Below are positions 50,107-62,011 of a DNA stretch of 64,000 bases, piece after piece. The stretch covers positions 62,001 through 126,000 of the forward strand of contig JAQGBZ010000157.1 of assembly GCA_034687125.1 (NCBI GenBank), given 5' to 3'. How positions within the stretch are numbered: position 1 is the first letter of the stretch; the number at the start of each line of letters is the position of its first letter. Under the pieces are notes generated by a model, which did no database searches, had not been told where the DNA came from, and saw only the letters and a list, made by a program, of their open reading frames with translations. Both the position numbers and the translations under genes were made by a program. The DNA is from Neelides folsomi. Lineage: Eukaryota; Arthropoda; Collembola; Neelipleona; Neelidae.

Positions 50107-53100
50107 TCAAAGATTTATTCTGTTATCCCTTGCCCATTTCTTAATGACCATCAGAATTTTCTCCGCGTTTCCTCGTGAAGAGTTTCGTAAGAGTGCGATA
50201 ATATCCGGTAATGACTCTCTGTTACAAGTAAAAGATTCCCACATTAGCCAAGCTTTTTCAGTAAGTTTTAGCTACACAAATCAAATAATAAATCACATTG
50301 ATTAGAATTTAATTTAAACAAATTAGAATAATTGGAAATAATACTTTGGTTCGTGTCCTGCAATGATGAGTTGAAAGACTCCAACACAAGCTCCTCGTTT
50401 CCCCTCCCAATGTTCTTGTGATGGGTCGAATCTTTCAAGGAGGTCAAAGGCCTTCGCTGCGTAATAAAACTGTCCCATTTTGTAGCACTCATTTGCAATT
50501 AGCTGGAAATTGGACAACAAATAATTAGAAACAAGACAAATGATTCCCATAATTGGTTCATGAAATTGTAATATAGTATATTCTGGATAAAAAATGTATT
50601 ACTCTATGTTCTTACACGCTAACGAGTAATGTACTTATATTAAAACATTATAATAGTAATAGTTGTACTTGTAAAAGTTGGAACGATTCCGGACTTGTTT
50701 CCATTCTGTCAAACAAATCCCATGCTAAACGTGGTTTCTTGTTCATTATATCTTTTAAAAAATTAACAGAAAAGTTAATTTAATAACAGTTTTACATTAA
50801 ATCAATTTAACCATTAAGATTTAGTGGTATGAATAAGGATGTATTTTATTATTACAGCATCTTGCGATACACTGAATAAAAGTGAAATCAGTTCTTAATT
50901 TTTCGCTTTGAATCATATTAAACAATTCCTCGGCTTCTTGAAATTGATTCAGCATGGTTTTTGCCTTAAAGAATCATTTGATTGAACATTCATTAAATGA
51001 AAATTCATATTTTTTAAAAAAAAGTCTTATTGATTTAAATTCTTCAAATAAATCAATAGGTTTAGACAAGTTATTAAAATCATCGATTTAATTATGTTTA
51101 AAACTACCTGTGCATAATTAAAATTGAACGTGTCATCACTGTAATAATGCGTCCTCACAGAATTGAGGTACAGAGCACAATGGTCAAAGTTTGAATTGAG
51201 GAAATGGGCAGAGGCCATACAAAGCCGCCCAAAGACCGAGTCCTGCTCTGACTCACTCGACCCAATCCGATTAAAGAAGTTCTGAGCTTTGACCAAATAC
51301 TCTCTCTGCTTAACAATACAAACACGAATTTTCATTTATCTCTCAAATGAGATTGGGTTGATCAGAGGAATTTTAATCTTTCCACTCACGCTACTCGCAC
51401 TCCCAGCTGTATGAGAAAAAAGAACGTTCACGATGGCATACACGATGAATTCCGGTATTGTTTTCGGTTTAATTTCCTTCATGAGGGCCGAGGCATTTCC
51501 AACATCATCCTGTTCATTATTTTAGGATTAAAAATTACAAATTACATCATCCTTTGATTATGTTAAACATGAAATATCCATTTAATCAATCCTGATGGAC
51601 TTGTCTCATGAATGTCATGAAATTACAATGTGGAGGTAATAGATGATCAAGTTGAGCCGAGCTTCTGGAATGAGATCAATAAGCTTCGGGAGGACTTGAA
51701 GAGCTCCTTCGCCATTCCGAAATACAACCAAATTGTGGCGAATGAGGTCAAATGCGTTGGAGAAGTTCCCAGTCTTGTGATGTTCTTCCTGGTTCTATCA
51801 GTAATGAAACAAATCACGTGGGGGAATCCTCGTAATTTTTAAATGTGACTTAAGCCCATAATTTAGTTGACTAATCGTAATTAAAAGAACTATAAAAGGA
51901 CTTAAGGGTCATTTCAAAACCAATAAACCAAGGAAGAGAAAGCGATTTTATACTTTTTGAACCATAATTTAATTTACAAGCAAGACATTTGTAATTGAAT
52001 TTTTGCTAAATAAGGATGAAATTTATTAGTTTAAGGGGAAATACATTTTTGCGTCGGTATAATGTAAACGTATAAGTAGTGTGGTTTAAGAAAGTTCCAA
52101 ACTTGCAATTCTGTCATTTTTACTATCATGTAATATAAAAAGAAATATGTATATTAAGATTTACCAAAAAATTAATGATGGGCTTTAAATCCTTTTCGGC
52201 TGATGATCCCGAGTAAAGCCGAAAGGAATTGCAAGCTCGGAGATTCAATGCAATAGCTGAGTCAGGAAAGGCTTGAAGATAAACGGAAAGAACTTCTTGG
52301 GAAACATCATAATACTCGAGACGGTGATAACAAAGAGCAACGTAGACATTCAAGGCCAAATATTCTCTATTCATATTAAAAATATTAGTCATACATCATA
52401 TCAGTAAATTATTTGGGATTTTCATTTGGGATTAAATTCATAAAATTCATAAAAGTGCATTTGAAAAAGTACAAATTATTAAGTAGAGCTTTCAAGAACA
52501 TTGAGCCAGTGGTTGGGTCAGGGAAAAATCTCATGCATAAATCTATGTGATAAGGATTAAGCGAAGCAAGATCATACGAGTGCTCTGGAAAGTATCTAAT
52601 TATCAAAGCATAAATAAGCGATCATTATTTTTTAAATTTTATTAATTAAGAGTTATTGGATTTTATAATATAAAAGGTCATTTAGTTTAAAATTGAGGTA
52701 TTATTGTAACTTTGTACCTGTTATCTAAAAGAATTCTTTTGTAAATGTCAATAGCACTCTGGTAATCATTTCTTAAATAGTGGATGCTCGCAAGTGAGAG
52801 TTGATTTTCAAGAGTATCGTCCAAATTCCGGTGTATTTCGATCAAAGCGTCTTCGTCGTTCAATTTATGAGCGAGGTGAAAGAGAAGCCGAGTTTTCAAA
52901 TTTGTCTTTTTCCCTTTTTCGGCCGCTGAAGCGGATTCCTTAAAGAGACCAAGACTGAAGAGACAACAAGCAATGTTAAGATACAAATCTCCCTTGTCGC
53001 TCTTCTCCCTTTTCAAAAGGCTCTCATATTCTTCTAATGCCTTTCGGAAATCGCACAAGTGGAAGGAGCAATAGCCAACTCCTCCTGGACACTTTACCTC

Positions 53101-53544
53101 TTTCACGCTCCTTTGAAACTAGAGAATTAAAGGATTTGTTCCAAATTAGGTCTTTTTGACATTTTTTGTAATTCGAACAATACAACATTGAATCGAGCTA
53201 AAATTAATTTGATTTGATTTGATCCTGATATTAATAACATAGACTTTGTGATAAAATGTTTCTTAAACCTCAAGAAGTGTCAGAGCTCCAACAAAGTCTC
53301 TTTTTCCCAAAAAATCATGAACGTCTGGAAATTGATTTTGACTGTTTGATCTTGGTAAAGTTCCTGAGAAATTATTCTGTGGTCGATTTGAAGGTCTTGA
53401 GAGCAACTATGAATCATTTTTAGCATTTCATCAAAAATGAAATTATTCCATATGGGTGCATGCGTGTAAAAAGTAAAAACGAAAGAAAAAGTATAATTTA
53501 TCTCATTTAATAATTTATGGGTTTTAAAAAAAGAATCTTACCAT
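50107..53544 (-). CDS. TTC26: IFT56 / TTC26, intraflagellar transport complex B subunit, 11 exons, 563 aa
   Basis: Exons: 53544-53542 (ATG only), 53406-53269, 53118-52718, 52366-52165, 51794-51627, 51509-51390, 51305-51108, 50964-50856, 50751-50669, 50502-50345, 50218-50107. TPR-repeat blocks match animal IFT56 throughout: [129 protein letters not shown] and [12 protein letters not shown], ending KKWARDNRI. Length is close to the human 554. IFT56 helps IFT-B carry motility-related cargo into cilia. The initiator codon stands alone in its exon, and the next exon starts directly with LLSRP, as in human MMLSRAKP. A possible acceptor at 50273 was rejected because it breaks the frame. Confidence 0.94.
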
Positions 53545-54873
53545 ATTCTATGTAATTATATACGAATGACGATCTATATGAAGAAAGCGGCTAACAATTA
53601 ACTCTATATTTAATTGTATTGAATTGATTGCATAAATGTCACACATTCACAAAGTGTAAGATTCTTTGTTTACTTCTTCGTTGACAAGCGTAGCTATGGA
53701 CTTGTTTTGTCTATGAGGCACCAATGAGCATGGGCCCCTATTGCGACCGCTTGTTTAACATGTGCGTGTTTGCCCTCAATGAAATGTGTGGGATTAAGTT
53801 TACGTGTGAGGATTTATGAAAACAACTTGTAAAAATGCATTTAAAGGAATTATGAAAACAAAATTAAATGTTGGACCAAATGGTAAACATTTGAAAGCCT
53901 CTTTTTAACGCAATAAGATTTAATTCCCAATATTATTTCTTAATTGTAATTGAAAGGTCAAATTATCTAATTGTTAGCTTTATAATAATCTACAGGTAAT
54001 TACTTAATTACATATAATATACATATAGAGATAGAGCGAAAGCAATATGTGTAATGTAATAATAAATATGCTTTCAACTATATATTTCTCCTTGAAGGAT
54101 GTGAAAGTTATTATATTTATATGCCGTGATTGTCTCTTATTATCAGTGTTAATGACATTGCCAAATTATAGTGCAAGTCGTTTTATAATTGATAAATTAA
54201 ATAAAAATAAACGCGTTCCAAAGGTTGATAATCTTGATTTTTGAGGTTGTATTGTTAAAAAGCATAAAAATTGCATTGAAAAATGTAGAAAGAAGAACAT
54301 TTAATTGATGCAAATAAAGAGAATGGATGCAATAGATTGCCCGATCGATGTTTGTGTAAACCGCTTATATTGCACATATTTTAACTCTTTTTTGGATATA
54401 TATATTTATTATATACAGCATTCAATTACATCACTATTATAACTTAAAGCGACGCTATTTAGTTTGAGAAACAATTTACAGTAATGTGTCACTCAATGAG
54501 ATAAATTTATACACTTATAATAATTTCTTATCCTATATAATACATTTCATACACACTTTTATCAATCCTAACCTTGGCAGTTAGTTTCTTGCAAAATGCA
54601 AAATACTGCAATCAATTAAATAATGATTTGCAATTAAATCTTGTGGAAATATTGTAAGACTTTTATGGAACATTACAAATTAATCCTAATAATAAAATAA
54701 TGCTTTAATGAAGAGTAAATGATAACATTTAACTAAATAATATACTTAATTTAGGTACGAGAAGTTAACCTTTGGTTTATGAAGGAGCTTCATGTAAAAA
54801 AATAATGAGTATAAAATAGCGTTTAAAAAAGGATTAATAATGACATTTGAAAAATGGATTGAATTAAATCGAC
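53545..54873. other. Intergenic region
   Basis: Contains the IFT56 5' flank and the 3' flank of the acyltransferase gene. A 65-codon plus-strand open stretch near 54.1 kb has no support. Nothing else seen. Confidence 0.45.
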
Positions 54874-56902
54874 TCAACATAATCCAGCCGTTTCTTCTGC
54901 CAATATCAACGCTTCTTTTCCAACGTCATCAAGAAGAGTCTTAAGCTGAACTTCTGACATGCAGGCTGAATCTGTGACTCCACAAAGTCGAAGTCCATCT
55001 TTATATCCTGCAGCCGAAATGCTTAATCCTAAAAGTAATTAAATCATGAAAATTTTAATTATGAAATACCAACGCTCTTAACGTTTACTTAACTCTTAAC
55101 ATTTTAGTCAAAGATCATAGAAAATAGTAAAGACTTAGTTAGACTTAAACTGTAATTGTATGCAATTTATGCATTATATGACTAATTTGATAAGACCTTA
55201 ATGCTACTTATAAATTTCATATAAATTTAATTCTTTAATTAAAATTCTATCTGGATGAAACTGAAATGAAAGTGAAGAGAAATTAAAAATTAAGGAATTC
55301 ATACCTGCCACAGTGAGAAGTGGAACCCAAGCTCCTCCGTCAGCCACGGCATCTCCCCACAAGTAAAAGGTTTCAGAGGCTCCTGGTAAGTTACTGAAGA
55401 TCAAAGAAGTCCCGCAACTTTGCATCATGAACGTTTGCATCTTAGCGGGGAACATTCCAAAGAATTTGAACAAGTAAAAGTTCCATAGCGGCTCGGGGCT
55501 CCTGGCCAAAGCCAACCCAGTTTCATGAGAGAGGTTGAGTCGTGCCAATGGAGATAATTTCCCAGTCGGGACCATAAAGTTCACGATTGTGAACCTGTTC
55601 TGGAGGAAGAAATTCGGGTAAGGGAGAATGGCCGCCACAGCACCAATCCCCATCGTATCGCCCAAACCCTTCTGCCCTTTTTTCAAAGGATACTTCACAT
55701 CGAATTTCCTCAAAGCTCCGCCTAAAAGGCTTGCCAATATTGTTGGTATACAAGTCCCAGTCTTCTTTTTAATATCTTTGATGATATTCAAGTCTAACAT
55801 TTGCGACCATACGAAATGTTTTTTTCCTGAATAATTCATTGTCACGAATCTGTTTCGAATGAACGTCGCTTCCCACGTTGCTCTCAAAGCAGTTGTGGCT
55901 CCAAAAACAAAGGCGTTGATATAATACAAAATTTTCTTCCAGAGAGGAACGTAAATGCCTTTGAGGGGATTGACTGCATAGGGGATTTCTCCTCCAGCCA
56001 TGCAATAACTATAAAGGAGAATCCAAGACCCAGCGTCTCCATAAGAGTGATGAAATCTGAAAGAACATTTTTGAAACATTTAACCAAAAATTTAAAATTC
56101 AACCCCGAACAAAAAAACTACCAATTGAATTGTGATAAATTAATCAATAATAAAAGTTAAATAAAATTTTATGAACAGCTTTTAGGTAGATGATTAATTA
56201 ATTAATATTTTATTAATTTTAGACATATTAAATTAATAATTAAATTCTTAGTTTTTACCTGAGAATTCTACAACTTTTCTCTGTCCCATCAATGAGACTC
56301 TCAGTCATGTCATATTTAAATCTCGGAATAATGATTTCTTGCCACTGAGGATGTTCCTCGCTCATGTCCTGAATCAATTCACCAAGCATGTTGAGCATTT
56401 CAGACTCATTAACAACTTTGTCCTCCGGGAGAACCACGACGTGATTTGCAATGTCAAAGGCTTCATCATCTTTCCAAGCATAATAGCCATAAGCCTTCGT
56501 GAAAATTTTTTTAAGTTTCAAATAAGGATTCGTCCCATCTGGTGCAGTGAAATTGACAACATGTGAGAGGAATTTCTCTCTGTATTTGAACCCGTCGATT
56601 CGATTTTGGTAAATGGCAATAAAAAGAACATTTCGCGAATTTCCACCACTGGGCGTTTTATACCCCCAAATATTGTCCAGTCCATGAGAAGACAAGCGAA
56701 TGGAATTGGATCCCTTGGCTTTCAAAATTATGTAAATAACACCTCTTATACTTTGATTGATCAAATAGAGAAGAATTAGAGAAGGAATGACAATGAAGAG
56801 GGTCAGAGCGAGGGAAATAATTCCTTCGATAATATGTAAGAGGAAAAGTGCGAATGCAATTAACACTTGCATTTTACACAGCACGAAGGTGAATTCTCTC
56901 AC
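54874..56902 (-). CDS. Wax-ester synthase / diacylglycerol O-acyltransferase-like membrane protein (WSD family), 3 exons, 516 aa
   Basis: Exons: 56902-56259, 56056-55305, 55028-54874. Two hydrophobic segments near the N-terminus (residues about 11-60) would anchor the protein in a membrane. The acyltransferase motif HHxxxDG appears as HHSYGDA (His217, His218, Asp222). The C-terminal WSD half shows GDTMGIGAVAAILPYP, NLSHETGLALARSPEP, SLIFSNLPGASETFYLWG, WVPLLTVAGLSISAAGYKDG and RLCGVTDSACMSEVQLKTLL, the usual pattern of this family. Such enzymes join acyl-CoA to long-chain alcohols or diacylglycerol. The last motif residue Gly is Ala, so activity is likely but unproven. Wax ester storage would fit a marine crustacean, which is inference. 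Confidence 0.82.
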
Positions 56903-57439
56903 ATATAATTCAACGTGTTAAATATACAAATCGTAGAACATTCAAACAAACACTTTTTGAAGAGTCAGTTATTAGGAACTTGAAAATGAACAGTCTGGGA
57001 AGGAATCACATAATTAAATAAAATTATACAATAGGATGAAAGTACAGAAAAGAGATTGGACTAAAAGATGACACCATTTTGGGGTCTCTGGTGTTTGTCG
57101 ACTGTTTCACTCGCACTCTCTCGATCGTCTCTCTCATCCCGAGACGAGAGAATCCAACAATGAAAGATTGTGACATAGTGTTCTAGTAAAATACAGGTTT
57201 TCATCCCTTGTGCCCTAATGGCTCAGGAATCCACGGAAAGACTTTTCCTTGACCATTCATTCCTCTCTTGCAGTCGGAGGAGGAGAGGAAGTGCTGGGGA
57301 GTTGGTCATTCCAATGGACATTGGACACCCAATGGATTTTCATCATAATTCATTCATTTCAATCTCCTCATGTGTGTTTTTAACTTAAAACTCCCATTAA
57401 GTTATCAACTAATATCTAGTTATGTAACTAACCTAACAT

Positions 57440-57487
57440 TATCTATTAAGTAAGTATCCTATCTATTAAGGTACTCTATCTATTAAG
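57440..57487 (+). repeat. Three spaced copies of TATCTATTAAG
   Basis: Copies begin at 57440, 57460 and 57477, each followed by a similar GTA-containing spacer. They abut the left end of the 225-bp inverted-repeat element. Confidence 0.6.
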
Positions 57488-57499
57488 TAAGGATATACT

Positions 57500-57724
57500 A
57501 CTCAAACACACGGGAGTTGGCGCGGTCCCTGTTTTGACATCTTTCCTTATTTTATTCCTCATCATTTTATTTCTCACCAATTTTACCTTTCAAATTTTAT
57601 ATTAAACGGGGAAAGGATAAGTAACGCCACAAGAGTTAATTAATTTAATAAGAATTCAGTTTTTAGAAAATTAAAGTAAGAAAAATAAGGAAAGTTGATC
57701 GCGCCAACTCCCGTGTGTTTGAGT
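57500..57724. mobile_element. 225-bp non-autonomous DNA element (MITE) with perfect 25-bp terminal inverted repeats
   Basis: The left end ACTCAAACACACGGGAGTTG and five more bases are exactly inverted at the right end (57700-57724). Weaker inverted similarity continues inward (TTTCCTTATTTT against AAAATAAGGAAA). The inside has no coding frame. The superfamily cannot be assigned from the termini, and no clear target-site duplication was found. Confidence 0.8.
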
Positions 57725-60700
57725 GTTACTACTAGTATCTTAAACCTTGTGTCAGAATGGATTGAACAATTGAGTTGTGCCCACACTCTTTTAAAAAATA
57801 AGAACGTTTTTTGTGACAATCAATGAGAACAATAAGAATAGGGAGGAGTTGTCATGATTAAAACTTCGTCATCTTTGTCGTATTGTTCTTATCACTTGGG
57901 CTAATCATTCTGACGCTGATCAACTTGGGTGATTCTCTTATTCTCTTATTCTATATAATTAAACTATTTTTTAAGTTGTAAGATATGAAGTTGAAGTGTA
58001 AAGCTCTGTCTGTTAAATGTCGTGAGAAATGAGAAAAAATGGGTTGTTAGTTTATTAAAAAATGAGAGAAAGCGTTTCCATTAACTTATTAAATTAAGTC
58101 ATTTGGTTGAGAGTGGAGGACTTGGATGCGTTCAATTCAATGTAATCGAGATGTTTGTTGTAACATCTGAGCTTGCGATGAAAAACGCTGAAGAACGTCG
58201 AAGTAAAACAACTTTCATTAACTGCGAAATGATTGAGGAACAAAAAATGGATTCCTCGTAGTAAAGGATTCTCCTATCATTTTATCACACACCGTTTACA
58301 CATCATTTTACATGTGTACCTCATTAGCTTTTAATAATTCTAATCTTTTTTTTTATTAATTTTACTATCTAAATGTTGGTTTGACTTTATGAATGAATAT
58401 GAAAATGATGAATAATGTCAGTAAAGTTCAATGTTTCGTGTATTGTTAATATAATTTATTCAACAACAGTTTATTAAGAAAAATGTTTTATTCTTTTTTG
58501 TTTCTTTTCTACATTAATACACATTTTATATGAGAAAAGAAATGCAAAATTAAGATTAGAGTATTCAATATAAGAGAGATTAAGGGATTTTATATTCGCA
58601 CTAAAATTGTTGCATTTTTAATTTATTCCTTAAAACCACTGAAGATTCACAAACATGTACAAATAAAATAAAAGATTTTCTACAACATTATATTTATAAG
58701 CAAAGACAATTTACATTAAAATTTAAGTAAAAACATTTCTTAGTCATTTAAACATGTTTTTGGCAACTGCGGATTATAAATGCCATCATTTACGCATGAA
58801 AAACATTGGTTTTAGATGTTTATTACGTCATTTTGTTAGTCTATTCATATATCCTTAAACGAATTCCTTAAAACGTGTATTTATTTATCATGGGTGTAGT
58901 CGAATAATAAAGAGTTAAAAGCATGAAATAATGAGCCCTGAACACACAACACCTATACCTATTCTTACATTTAATGGCGTAATTTTTTTGATGTTTCGAA
59001 GAGTATTATTTCTCATCATCATCATTTGAATAATACATTTTTATTGACAGAGTACACTTTTCCAAATACTAAAGATTTTCATTTTTTCATAATAAAAACG
59101 GATGGAGCATGAGAGAATATTAAGTTCTCATTGTCAGTTATAAAAATCATATTGCCTTCACAATTGAATGACTCAATAATTATGAATTTAAAATTCAAAC
59201 TTGGTCTTAACAACTCCCAACCTTGCAGCGCTTTCCATTTCATTAACGTTAATAAAATGCCAAGTTTCGTTAACTCAATCTACTGCACAACCTGACTCAT
59301 CATTTTATTTAATTATATTTCGAGTTGGAAGATATTGTAATATAATAAGAAAAGGGTTTGTTTATATTAAATAAGCTGCAAGGTGAGTTGAATCTAACTA
59401 TTAATTTCCTGTTGAAAGGTCAATTGAACATTATAGAGGAATTACTCCTAAGAACATTCAAAAGAGAAGCCTTAAAAGTCTTTAAACAACTGAATGAATC
59501 TATCTCTCATCTGACATCATCTGATTATGATCATCATCATGACATTGAGTCATTAGGCCTTTACTACTTTCCGCTTTCATTGTCATTTGAGTAATTTTCT
59601 ATAGATGAGTTATGTTTGGTAATAATATGAGGAATTGATACTTTGTAGCATGGAACGGATCATCCATCAGATTCAATAATAATTTAAATACACCCAAAAC
59701 TTCCCATATAAAGGGCTATGTTGGCAAACCCACGCTACACCAATTTGCATTTTATAAAGGTGAATTTGTAATTATTGTTTTTTTCTTGCTTACTGGTGGC
59801 GGTGGCATTAGTTGATTAATGATATTTTCCTTTGTTTTCCATGTTCTTGTTTTACTATTTGCATAAATGTCAATCTTTGTATTAAAAAGAGGAATATTGA
59901 AATGTTCTTTAGTTTATCCTTCAAGTTATCTCAAGTTTTACCTTGCTAAACTTTATTTGTTTTCCAATTCTTGTGTGGGAATTAATTTAACCTTCTTTAA
60001 AACTTTAATGAGGCTGCGGTTGAAGTTGGATGAAATTCACTACCATTATGAACAAAGAAATTTAGACTTCCTTTGTTAATTAAACAGCTTCAAAACACCA
60101 TAAAAGATATTGAACTTTTATTTATAAAGATTGTCCACGTTATATTGATTGATTGAATTATGATTAATGACATAATGGTAAAAAAGTAATGATAAACGAG
60201 ATTAGAATAACAATGATGTTTGTTCATATTAAAATTCATAACGAACTTCTACTCTCAATATTCTTATACACATTTATTGTTTTAATATGTAATTTATATA
60301 GTGACTCTATTTGAACTTCGGTTTTACTTTTTAATCAGCGGACCCCCATACACACAAAAGTAATCAAAAAATATTTTGAACAGAAAACCAGTTTTGAATC
60401 ACTTGAGTAGAGACCCTTATTTTCTCATTCCATACAAAGGGGTTGTAAACCAGAAGAATATAAGGACTGATGAAGTAAGCATTGAAGTAATAGGCTTATA
60501 AATGTGATCATTGTCAGTGAAATAAATAAGCTATAAAGGTATATAACAAACTCTCGTTAGGAGTTTAGGAATATGAATAGTCTTTTTATGTATACAATGC
60601 GTAAATATTTATCTTAAGTAATAATAAGTAATATCATATCTGTATATAATATAATGGAAAGATTAAACCTAGTATTATATTTTACGCATCCACATTGAGT

Positions 60701-61095
60701 GCGTAAATAACTGAGAGATTCGCTATCTAATATCTGCTTCCAAACTGGGACTGAAACTACACGAAAATAATTTGATCCTTTGAGACTTAAGACCTATCAT
60801 CAAAGGCCATCAGTCCACGGCACTAACAAAGACTTTTTCGATATCTCCATATGAAATACAAAAGCAGGCTTATGGGGGAATGTACACAGCTAATAATTCA
60901 CGAAGCATTCGAAGAATTTCGTGTTCTTGTACGAATAAGGAGAAGAGAAACAATGAAGATTGAACAGTTGTTTTTTTGATTGTAGACGGATGTGGGAGAA
61001 TTTTTTGTAGATAGGTATAAACATATATTATTAATATACTCAAGTAGAGAGGAATGGAAAGTGGAGGGAGGTTTTACACACGTGAGATGGTTTAT

Positions 61096-62011
61096 CTATT
61101 CCTTAAATTGAAGCCAGAGAATGGCAAGGGCCAAGAAAATGAAGTTGGATCCAACAATGCCAAAATATGCATCTGACAAATGAGTTCCGTTCAGCCGATG
61201 GTTAAGGGGAATGGCGAAACAAACAATGAGAGCAGCGACGAGTCCACAGTGAATCCAAATCCAGAATACTTTGGTCAATTTCTAAAATAAAAGTAAAACC
61301 TTGTTTAACTCAACTTCCCAACTTAATACCTTTGTTAAAGCCTAACCCTAAGAATTTCAATCTAGTTATCCTGATATTATAACCAAATTCTTCAATACTT
61401 CCAAAATACAATCATGATCTAATGCCGATAATGACTCACGAAACTCGTTGAAATATATTAAAGTTTAACTTTACATAATAAATACTCATTATCCAGAAAA
61501 GGGAACCTATCTACTAATAATAGTAATAATAAATCAATGAGTAATGAATACTGAGAAATAAAATTATGAGTATGTATTTATACTGAGAAATAAAATTATG
61601 AGTATGTATTTAATGCATACTGAGAAATAAAATTGTTCTGATATGATGTGTATTTCTGTATACCAATATTCTAAGAAGTAAAGAGTTAAGATTAAGTTTT
61701 ACCCCAGATGCCATCAAGAAGGATCCAATGGCTTGAATAAGTCCAACAGCAAGTGCCCCTGATGCACAGGCAACAAAGTCATGGTATGCTGTATACCTGG
61801 TGGAGTTGTGATAGTCGTGAATGACCCAACTCGAAATGATGATCGTTGCCACTCCAAAAAGCTAAAAAAGTATCAAATTACAAAATTAAACATTGTCAAT
61901 AAGAGTTAAATATTCTTATAAGTATGTATAAAACAATTAAACTGATGTTTATATAAAAAAACTCACGATGCAAATAGCGGAGATGCTTCCAGCAGGTGAA
62001 GGTGATGCCAT
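61096..62011 (-). CDS. Small four-transmembrane protein, unrecognised family, 3 exons, 129 aa
   Basis: Exons: 62011-61967, 61861-61703, 61281-61096; all junctions are phase 0. Four hydrophobic helices are visible: SISAICILFGVATIIISSWV, ACASGALAVGLIQAIGSFLM, FWIWIHCGLVAALIVCFAIP and GIVGSNFIFLALAILWLQF. Short loops contain HDYHNSTRY and NHRLNGTHLSDAY, the latter with an N-glycosylation sequon. The layout suggests a tetraspan or MARVEL-like membrane protein, but no diagnostic motif was recognised. The second intron contains a 32-bp tandem repeat. Confidence 0.75.
61549..61635 (+). repeat. 32-bp tandem repeat, about 2.6 copies
   Basis: The unit begins TACTGAGAAATAAAATTATG. Copies start at 61549, 61581 and 61618; the first two are identical, the third is partial after a 5-bp interruption. 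It lies inside intron 2 of the small four-span gene. Confidence 0.9.

Larger units (their letters stand above)
56903..61095. other. Long gene-poor region with repeats
   Basis: The 400 bp next to the acyltransferase gene are less AT-rich and probably promoter. Then come a short tandem motif (57440-57487) and a MITE-like element (57500-57724), listed separately. Open stretches of 70-78 codons at 59.4 and 59.9 kb (plus) show no domain. No gene is supported between 57.8 and 61.0 kb. Confidence 0.5.

Noticed and set aside
50272-50273. An acceptor that would add a LTEKAWLMW segment to IFT56
   Set aside because: It is out of phase with the preceding exon; the acceptor at 50219-50220 keeps phase and gives the conserved C-terminus.
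52409-52606. A 65-codon minus-strand open stretch inside an IFT56 intron
   Set aside because: The exons on each side join in phase and match IFT56 without a gap, and the stretch has no similarity to the TPR protein.
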